From an uncultured Actinomycetes bacterium (lineage in GTDB: Bacteria > Actinomycetota > Actinomycetes > Nanopelagicales > Nanopelagicaceae), in contig CAIMXQ010000018.1 in the NCBI GenBank assembly GCA_903845465.1, positions 1 to 12,228 of the forward strand: a stretch of DNA of 12,228 bases. The letters run 5' to 3'. The position numbers and the translations under genes are program-made. The notes under the pieces were generated by a model. The model saw nothing but the letters and a program-made list of their open reading frames with translations, had not been told where the DNA came from and ran no database searches. Positions 1 through 4,834 of the stretch are shown piece by piece (position 1 is the first letter of the stretch; each line of letters begins with the position of its first letter).

Positions 1-512
1 CCGGCACTTGGGAATCCCACAAGAGCTATATCTGCAACTGATTTGAGTTGGAGAGTAAGTCTGCGTTCTTCACCTGGTTCGCCAAGGAGTGCAAAACCAG
101 GTGCACGACGCTTTGAAGATGAGAGCGCAAGATTTCCGAGCCCACCATGTCCACCACGTGCTGCAAGAAATGTTGTTCCGATTCCAATGAGATCGGCAAT
201 CTGTTCGCCGTTTTCATCATAGATAACGGTGCCGTTAGGGACAGGCATGATCAAATCTTCGCCAGATACTCCATCTTTACGATCGCCAAAACCTTGATGG
301 CCTGATGTTGCTTTGCGATGTGGTGAGTGGTGAAAATCTAGAAGCGTTGTGACAGATGAATCAACGACAAGGATGATGTCGCCACCGCGACCACCGTTTC
401 CACCATCTGGACCACCGAGTGGCTTAAATTTTTCGCGCTTAACAGAGACGCAACCATCGCCGCCTTTTCCGGCAGAGGCGTAGAGAGTGACGCTATCGAT
501 AAATGTTGTCAT
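1..512 (-). CDS. obg: GTPase Obg/CgtA, N-terminal part (cut by window edge)
   Basis: Partial gene for the Obg/CgtA GTPase, a cytoplasmic P-loop GTPase that acts in late assembly of the 50S ribosomal subunit and in stress signalling. It starts with ATG at 510-512 (MTTFIDSVTLYASAGKGGDG). Residues 1 to about 158 form the glycine-rich Obg fold, with the hallmark stretch KFKPLGGPDGGNGGRGGD (about 28-45) and later GGHGGLGN (120-127). The G domain begins with ADIALVGFPSAG at 160-171, so the window ends inside the Walker A loop (GxPxxGKS), and the rest of the G domain and the C-terminus lie outside. The start is supported by a strong ribosome binding site (AGGAAGGGGAG, 519-529) six bases upstream. 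It follows rplU and rpmA, its usual neighbours in many bacteria, but an intrinsic terminator stands between. Identification is essentially certain. Confidence 0.97.
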   Translation of the reverse strand, partial: MTTFIDSVTLYASAGKGGDGCVSVKREKFKPLGGPDGGNGGRGGDIILVVDSSVTTLLDFHHSPHRKATSGHQGFGDRKDGVSGEDLIMPVPNGTVIYDENGEQIADLIGIGTTFLAARGGHGGLGNLALSSSKRRAPGFALLGEPGEERRLTLQLKSVADIALVGFPSA

Positions 513-518
513 TCTTAA

Positions 519-529
519 CTCCCCTTCCT
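519..529 (-). promoter_or_regulatory. Strong ribosome binding site of obg
   Basis: Read on the minus strand, AGGAAGGGGAG lies six bases before the ATG at 512. It is one of the best Shine-Dalgarno matches in the window and fixes the obg start. It lies well downstream of the terminator at 553-590, so any transcript that passes the terminator or starts beyond it should be translated efficiently. Confidence 0.75.
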
Positions 530-552
530 TTTAGACCGATGTAAAACCATTG

Positions 553-590
553 ATAAATAAAAAAGCGGACCGCTGTAAATGCGGCCCGCT
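553..590 (-). terminator. Rho-independent terminator after rpmA
   Basis: On the minus strand a 10-bp stem (590-581 with 573-564) encloses a 7-base loop (574-580) and runs directly into a T-rich tract (TTTTTTATTTAT, 564-553). Nine pairs are Watson-Crick. The tenth (585/569) is a G-U wobble in minus-strand RNA but an A-C mismatch in plus-strand RNA, which together with the T tract fixes the direction. It begins about 20 bases after the rpmA stop. It closes the rplU-rpmA transcription unit and separates it from obg. The terminator call is strong; how much transcription reads through into obg cannot be seen. Confidence 0.9.
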
Positions 591-609
591 CCTTTAAGAG
601 AAACCTAAA

Positions 610-864
610 TTAAGCTGCAGGGACTACATTCACTACGCGACGACCGCGAGCGCGACCGAATTCAACTGCACCTGCTGCGAGAGCGAAGAGTGTGTCATCT
701 TTACCGCGTCCAACGTTCTTGCCTGGGTGGAAGTGTGTTCCACGCTGACGAACGAGAATTTCTCCTGCATTTACTTCTTGGCCACCGAAACGCTTAATAC
801 CGAGGTACTGAGGATTTGAATCGCGACCGTTACGTGTTGAGGAAACACCCTTTTTACTTGCCAT
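610..864 (-). CDS. rpmA: 50S ribosomal protein bL27
   Basis: An 84-residue bL27, a small basic protein of the large ribosomal subunit whose flexible N-terminus reaches the peptidyl transferase centre. The N-terminus MASKKGVSSTRNGRDSNPQYLGIKRFGGQ and the motif RQRGTHFHPGKNVGRGKDDTL are diagnostic for the family, and length is normal. The protein begins directly with MASKKG, so it lacks the cleavable N-terminal extension known from Firmicutes bL27. The ATG at 862-864 has a ribosome binding site (GGGAG) about eight bases upstream. It lies 19 bases after the rplU stop, in the same unit, and is followed by an intrinsic terminator. It is presumably transcribed from the rplU promoter. Confidence 0.98.
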   Translation of the reverse strand: MASKKGVSSTRNGRDSNPQYLGIKRFGGQEVNAGEILVRQRGTHFHPGKNVGRGKDDTLFALAAGAVEFGRARGRRVVNVVPAA

Positions 865-883
865 TTGTTTGCTCCCTTAACCC

Positions 884-1198
884 TTACTTAGCACCGCTGA
901 TTGCGGTGATCTTTACTCGTGTGTGCTGTGCACGGAAACCTTGACGACGGCGATGGCCTGTCTTGTTCTTGTAACGAAGGATGTCGATCTTTGGACCCTT
1001 TACCTCGTCGATAACTTCGCCAGTTACCTTGATACTTGAGAGAACTTTTGGATCTGTTGTGACATTAGCGCCATCAACAACAAGAAGTGCTGGGAATGAA
1101 ACTGATGCGCCTGCAGCAGCGTCGATTCGATCGACGGTGATGGTCTCGCCAACAGTTACCTTCTCCTGGCGTCCGCCAGCTTTAACGATTGCGTACAT
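884..1198 (-). CDS. rplU: 50S ribosomal protein bL21
   Basis: A 104-residue bL21, a 23S rRNA-binding protein of the large subunit. Diagnostic features are the start MYAIVKAGGRQEKVTVGE and the C-terminal RNA-binding signature KTGHRRRQGFRAQHTRVKIT (about 79-98), a form of the family pattern YKxKxxxxxxxGHRQ. Length is normal. The ATG at 1196-1198 has a GAGG ribosome binding site eight bases upstream (1207-1210). It is the first gene of the rplU-rpmA unit, preceded by a 126-base gap holding a likely promoter and small hairpins. A 15-codon open frame ends two bases before this start. Confidence 0.98.
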   Translation of the reverse strand: MYAIVKAGGRQEKVTVGETITVDRIDAAAGASVSFPALLVVDGANVTTDPKVLSSIKVTGEVIDEVKGPKIDILRYKNKTGHRRRQGFRAQHTRVKITAISGAK

Positions 1199-1200
1199 TC

Positions 1201-1248
1201 TTATTGCCTCAGTTCTTCTTCATTAGTAATCAAGCTCGATCCACGCAT
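1201..1248 (-). CDS. Possible 15-codon leader ORF upstream of rplU (doubtful)
   Basis: An ATG at 1246-1248 opens a frame encoding MRGSSLITNEEELRQ and ends with TAA at 1201-1203, two bases before the rplU ATG. The rplU Shine-Dalgarno (GAGG) lies within its last codons, so translation of one could affect the other. Its own ATG lies in the 3' half of a small hairpin and has no purine-rich ribosome binding site upstream, so translation would be weak. It may be a chance frame. It is listed because of its position and its tight junction with rplU; I do not recognise the peptide. Confidence 0.2.
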   Translation of the reverse strand: MRGSSLITNEEELRQ

Positions 1249-1256
1249 AAGGCGTG
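1242..1256 (-). promoter_or_regulatory. Small hairpin in the rplU 5' leader
   Basis: A perfect 5-bp inverted repeat (CACGC at 1242-1246 and GCGTG at 1252-1256 on the plus strand) with a 5-base loop lies 44-58 bases before the rplU start, inside the predicted leader RNA. No T tract follows in transcription order, so it is not an intrinsic terminator. It could be a leader element for feedback by a ribosomal protein, but it is short and the role is speculative. Confidence 0.3.
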
Positions 1257-1270
1257 TTCGGGCAGACGCT

Positions 1271-1293
1271 AAGGGTACGGATTACGCACCCTC
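1271..1293 (-). repeat. Inverted repeat at the rne end / rplU promoter
   Basis: On the minus strand AGGGTGCG (1292-1285) and CGTACCCT (1279-1272) form an 8-bp stem with a 5-base loop, extendable by one G-U pair at 1293/1271. One inner pair is G-U only in minus-strand RNA, suggesting an RNA hairpin in that direction. It lies about 32 bases after the rne stop but lacks a T tract, so it could be a U-less terminator for rne. Its right arm also contains the proposed -10 box of rplU, so an operator role is the alternative. Confidence 0.4.
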
Positions 1294-1301
1294 GGGGTCA
1301 A
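1272..1301 (-). promoter_or_regulatory. Likely housekeeping-sigma promoter for rplU-rpmA
   Basis: On the minus strand a -35 box TTGACC (1301-1296) is followed after 18 bases by a -10 box TACCCT (1277-1272), which keeps the TAnnnT positions that matter most in actinobacterial housekeeping promoters. Transcription would start near 1265, giving a leader of roughly 65-70 bases before rplU. It sits in the gap between rne and rplU, exactly where a promoter for the ribosomal protein pair is expected. Confidence 0.55.
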
Positions 1302-1324
1302 ATTGGCCAGATATCCCTTACTTA

Positions 1325-3487
1325 TTAGGCGGTGATGACCCCTGAGCTAGCTGCCCTTCGGCGGCGCTTTCCCTTGGGGGCGGCAACTTCAACTTCAGCG
1401 CTTTCCTCGTTATCAGAATCAGAGTTCTGGGTTTCATGGAATTCGTGATCTGTTGCAGCATCTTCATCAACATCGAGGTGATCTGCGCTCTGTGAATTTA
1501 CCTGAGGCATTGGAGCCTTCATCTTCACAGGATCCATATGAACGTGGATTCCACGACCATTACATGAATCACATGTTGTTGAAAATGCTTCGATGAGTCC
1601 TTGTCCAACGCGCTTACGTGTCATCTGTACAAGGCCCAGTGATGTTACTTCGGCAACCTGATGCTTTGTGCGGTCACGACCGAGGCTTTCGACCAAACGA
1701 CGTAATACTGCATCACGGTTAGATTCAAGAATCATATCGATGAAGTCGATTACAACGATTCCACCTAAGTCACGAAGACGAAGTTGGCGTGCAATTTCTT
1801 CAGCCGCTTCAAGGTTGTTCTTGGTAACAGTCTCTTCAAGGTTTCCACCCTTACCGATGAACTTTCCGGTGTTCACATCGATAACAACCATCGCTTCTGT
1901 GCGATCGATAACGAGGGAACCACCAGAAGGTAGATAGACCTTGCGATCGAATGCCTTGGCAAGTTGTTCTTCAACACGGTAATCGGCAAAGAGATCGCCG
2001 CTACCTGAATATTTTTCAATCTTTGACACAAGTTCAGGGGCGATAGAACCAAGGTATGAACTGATTTCATCCCATGCCTCATTACCTTGAATGATGAGCT
2101 TGCGGAAATCTTCATTGAAGATATCGCGAATAACACGCACAGCAAGATCTGGCTCAGAGAGCAGAAGCGCAGGTGCATGGAAGTTTGGATTAACCGACTT
2201 CTGATAAATATCTTCCCATTGCGCTTTCAAGCGCTCGACATCTGCTGTGAGCTCTGCCTCTGAGACACCTTCTGCTGCAGTACGAACAATGACGCCCGCA
2301 TCTTCTGGGATAAGTGTCTTCAAGATTGCCTTAAGACGTGAACGCTCGGATTCAGGAAGTCGCTTTGAGATACCGCTCATGCCACCGCCAGGAACGAATA
2401 CTACGTAACGTCCTGGTAATGAGATCTGGCTTGTAAGGCGTGCACCTTTTTGGCCAATCGGATCTTTAGTAACTTGAACAAGTACAGGTTGACCTGTCTT
2501 TAATACCATTTCAATTTTGCGTGGTTCAGATTCAGAGATACCTGCTGCATCCCAATTCACTTCACCTGCATACAAAACAGCGTTACGTCCCTTGCCGATA
2601 TCAACGAATGCAGCTTCCATAGAAGGGAGCACATTCTGAACGCGGCCGAGGTAGACGTTTCCAACGTATGAAACGTTGGCATTTCGGTTGACGTAATGCT
2701 CAACCATGACGCTATCTTCAATAACTGCAATCTGAATACGATCGCCAATCTGACGTACAACCATTTCGCGGTCAACGTTTTCACGGCGAGCTAAGAATTC
2801 TCCATCTGTAATGATGGTTCCGCGACGACGGTATGGCTCTCGGTATTCGCGTGAATCACTTCGTCCACGATCGCGGTCACGACGATTACGTGTGCCGCGC
2901 TCGGTCTTTTCACGTGATGGGCGATCAGTCTTTTCACGGACTTCGCGCACCTTAACAACTGTAACTACGCCATCTTCATCGATGGTCTCTCCTGGTGTTA
3001 CTCCATCGCCAGTTGCGCGACGGCGACGGCGACGGCGATGTGTTGTGCCATCTGCACTTTCAGATCCTTCATCGGATGAATCTTCAGAATCGTTTTCAGA
3101 GCTCTCTTGTGAATCTACGCCTTCACCATTTGGCTTGCGGCGACCACGGCCACCACGACGGCGACGGCGATTACGGTTTCCGCGACCTTCTGAATCTTCG
3201 GAATCTACAGCTGGTGTAGAAACTTCTTCTGCATCGGCAGACTTCGCTGGCTTTGCAGCTTTCTTTGCTCCCGATCTTGAAGACTTTGGCGCAGCAACTG
3301 CATCGACAGGTGCTGCTTGAAACATCGGAACCGGAATTGCTGCAGCTTTCTTTGCTCCCGATTTAGGAGCACGTGGCGGAGCATCTTCTGCAGTTATTGT
3401 TGGCTCAGTTGTAACTTCTGAGCTCAGTGATTTCTTACTTGTCTTCTTAACCGCGCGCTTACGCGGTGATTTTGGCTCAATAGCCAT
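1325..3487 (-). CDS. rne: Ribonuclease E/G family endoribonuclease
   Basis: A 720-residue RNase E/G, the single-strand endoribonuclease that starts mRNA decay and processes rRNA and tRNA. Residues 1 to about 235 are a low-complexity arm: Ala/Lys/Pro-rich, then Arg runs (106-111, 151-157) alternating with an acidic Ser-rich tract (124-146). The catalytic core follows: an S1-type segment from about 242-355, the Mg2+ site VVIDVNTGKF with D537 and N539, then IVVIDFIDM with D581. The matching E. coli residues are D303, N305 and D346. The zinc-link motif is CDSC (C639, C642). Residues 650-700 form an acidic tail ending in KGKRRRR. It is shorter than the roughly 950-1300 residue enzymes of Mycobacterium and Streptomyces, mainly in the arms. 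The ATG at 3487 has an AAAGGA site nine bases upstream. The core decides the family; I use rne because flanking arms are typical of actinobacterial RNase E, though rng would also be defensible. Confidence 0.95.
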   Translation of the reverse strand: MAIEPKSPRKRAVKKTSKKSLSSEVTTEPTITAEDAPPRAPKSGAKKAAAIPVPMFQAAPVDAVAAPKSSRSGAKKAAKPAKSADAEEVSTPAVDSEDSEGRGNRNRRRRRGGRGRRKPNGEGVDSQESSENDSEDSSDEGSESADGTTHRRRRRRRATGDGVTPGETIDEDGVVTVVKVREVREKTDRPSREKTERGTRNRRDRDRGRSDSREYREPYRRRGTIITDGEFLARRENVDREMVVRQIGDRIQIAVIEDSVMVEHYVNRNANVSYVGNVYLGRVQNVLPSMEAAFVDIGKGRNAVLYAGEVNWDAAGISESEPRKIEMVLKTGQPVLVQVTKDPIGQKGARLTSQISLPGRYVVFVPGGGMSGISKRLPESERSRLKAILKTLIPEDAGVIVRTAAEGVSEAELTADVERLKAQWEDIYQKSVNPNFHAPALLLSEPDLAVRVIRDIFNEDFRKLIIQGNEAWDEISSYLGSIAPELVSKIEKYSGSGDLFADYRVEEQLAKAFDRKVYLPSGGSLVIDRTEAMVVIDVNTGKFIGKGGNLEETVTKNNLEAAEEIARQLRLRDLGGIVVIDFIDMILESNRDAVLRRLVESLGRDRTKHQVAEVTSLGLVQMTRKRVGQGLIEAFSTTCDSCNGRGIHVHMDPVKMKAPMPQVNSQSADHLDVDEDAATDHEFHETQNSDSDNEESAEVEVAAPKGKRRRRAASSGVITA
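3018..3037 (-). repeat. Hexanucleotide tandem repeat encoding an Arg run
   Basis: About 3.3 copies of a CGACGG unit (plus-strand reading) encode part of the arginine run at residues 151-157 of the RNase E/G N-terminal arm. A shorter stretch of the same unit at about 3157-3171 encodes part of the other arginine run (106-111). Such short in-frame repeats can expand and contract by slippage, which fits the variable length of these arms in the family. Confidence 0.6.
3254..3362 (-). repeat. 22-bp direct repeat within rne
   Basis: Two identical 22-base copies lie at 3254-3275 and 3341-3362. They are offset by 87 bases, exactly 29 codons, so both encode the same peptide SGAKKAA (residues 43-49 and 72-78). 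The exact match, including third codon positions, suggests a recent in-frame duplication or conversion in the Ala/Lys-rich, histone-H1-like start of the N-terminal arm. Confidence 0.7.
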
Positions 3488-3673
3488 GGCACCAAATCCT
3501 TTAGCGCGTATTCCAAATATTGGATCTACGCATTCTCGTGGCCCAAGATGTGATCACCTTGAACAAAACTTTTCTTGTAGTCCGCCGCAGGCGCGATAAG
3601 GATCGCTGGCCGCGCTGAACTGTTGGGTCAATTATGGCAGATAGGTCGGTAGAAAACCTATTTTGAGCGCAAT
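3488..3673 (-). promoter_or_regulatory. rodA-rne gap: structured rne leader/promoter region
   Basis: This 186-base gap is the largest in the window and lies directly upstream of rne. On the minus strand it holds a hairpin with GCGAT/ATCGC arms and a 4-base loop, extended by GGC/GCC across a 2-base bulge (3590-3611). It also holds a palindrome GTGATCAC (3550-3557) flanked by CAAG and CTTG, and a 5-bp hairpin TCCAA-ATA-TTGGA (3512-3524). Possible promoter boxes are a CATAAT -10-like hexamer (3636-3631) without a good -35, and a weak TTGGGC/18/CAATAT pair nearer the gene. A separate rne promoter and a structured leader are likely, but the exact start site is not evident. Confidence 0.45.
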
Positions 3674-4834
3674 TTAGCCGTGGTGCCTTGCATGCACATT
3701 CTGCAAAAGTCCGAAGCCAATGAGGTTGGCAAACATGCTCGAGCCACCGTAGGACATAAATGGAAGTGGGACGCCGGTCATCGGCATCAGACCTAGCGTC
3801 ATTCCTATATTTTCAAAGGTCTGGAAGGCAAACCATGCAATCACTCCCGTGCAGACCAATGTTCCGTAGGGGTCATTTGATCGTCGCGCGATTGCAAAGG
3901 CTCGCATCAATATGAGGAAGAGTAAAAAGATGATGAGGCCACTTCCAAGAAATCCAAGTTCTTCGCCTGCAACTGTAAAAATAAAGTCAGTCTGTTGTTC
4001 TGGCACAAAACGACCATTTGTTTGCGGACCATTGAATAAACCTGTACCAATAAGTCCACCTGATCCAACGGTGATACGAGCTTGTCGTAATTGATAGCCA
4101 GCACCTTGTGTATCTGCATTGGGATCAACAAACGACTGCAGGCGCTTAATCTGATATTCACTTATTACACCCGCCTTTGTTGCAACGAACCCTCCGATTA
4201 CAGCAAGTAATAGGAGACCCACAACCCAACGAGTAGGCGCACCAGAAACTGCAAGGATCGTTACAACAGATGCACTAATAATAAAGACGGTGCCCATATC
4301 CGGTTGCGCCAAGATCAATAGAACTGGAAGTCCAGCGACCGCAAGCGATCTCAGAACATCTTTATGTGTCGGCGCATCGCTGTTATGTGTTCGCTCTGAA
4401 AGCAGCATAGAGATTCCAATAATGATGGAGATCTTTGCAATCTCTGCAGGTTGAATTTGGAATCCACCCGGAAGTGGAATCCATGCCTTTGCACCATTGA
4501 CGGTACTTCCCACTCCTGGCAGTAAGACAAAGATCAATCCCAGAACGCCAAATCCCCAGATAAAAGGTGTGTAAGCGCGCAATAAGCGGTAATCAATAAT
4601 CGTTACGCCCCACGCGAGCACAAGTCCAATCACAATATTAATAACTTGGCGCTTGAGGTAATACTGCGGATCCAGCCCATTGCTTGCGTACCACTGGCGC
4701 GTTGCTGCATATACGAGCAGGGTTCCAAGAATAAGTAACCCCGCTACAGCACCAGTGAGTACTGGATCAAAACCTGAAGTTACGGATAGGCGACGTCCCC
4801 TGCGATACGGATTGCGATTGAGGAATGTACTCAT
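3674..4834 (-). CDS. rodA: Rod-shape SEDS peptidoglycan glycosyltransferase RodA
   Basis: A 386-residue SEDS-family membrane protein with a short basic cytoplasmic N-terminus and about ten hydrophobic segments. RodA polymerises lipid II into glycan strands in the elongation complex, working with the class B transpeptidase PBP2. Family signatures are NGAKAWIPL (113-121), IQPAEIAK (127-134), QPDMGT (177-182), the extracytoplasmic stretch PEQQTDFIFTVAGEELGF (278-295) and the C-terminal GVPLPFMSYGGSSM (354-367). D283 in QTDF corresponds to the essential SEDS aspartate; E291-E292 are also conserved. The ATG overlaps the mrdA stop by four bases (ATGA), as expected for a coupled RodA-PBP2 pair. FtsW is the paralogous alternative, but linkage to mreBCD and mrdA makes RodA the better call. 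Confidence 0.95.
   Translation of the reverse strand: MSTFLNRNPYRRGRRLSVTSGFDPVLTGAVAGLLILGTLLVYAATRQWYASNGLDPQYYLKRQVINIVIGLVLAWGVTIIDYRLLRAYTPFIWGFGVLGLIFVLLPGVGSTVNGAKAWIPLPGGFQIQPAEIAKISIIIGISMLLSERTHNSDAPTHKDVLRSLAVAGLPVLLILAQPDMGTVFIISASVVTILAVSGAPTRWVVGLLLLAVIGGFVATKAGVISEYQIKRLQSFVDPNADTQGAGYQLRQARITVGSGGLIGTGLFNGPQTNGRFVPEQQTDFIFTVAGEELGFLGSGLIIFLLFLILMRAFAIARRSNDPYGTLVCTGVIAWFAFQTFENIGMTLGLMPMTGVPLPFMSYGGSSMFANLIGFGLLQNVHARHHG

Noticed and set aside
2811..3320. A 169-codon plus-strand open frame rich in Arg and Ser opposite rne
   Set aside because: It is the complement of the Arg- and Ser-rich RNase E arm; low-complexity codons leave the opposite frame open. It has no recognisable domain and conflicts with a clear gene.
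3626..3631. TTGACC in the rodA-rne gap as a -35 box for rne
   Set aside because: The hexamer is good, but no TAnnnT -10 box lies 16-19 bases downstream on the minus strand, so it is not called as a promoter by itself.
3641..3661. A 6-bp inverted repeat (ATAGGT/ACCTAT) just after rodA as a rodA terminator
   Set aside because: In the direction of transcription no T tract follows, the stem is short and AT-rich with a 9-base loop. The TTTT run lies on the plus-strand side, where no gene ends.
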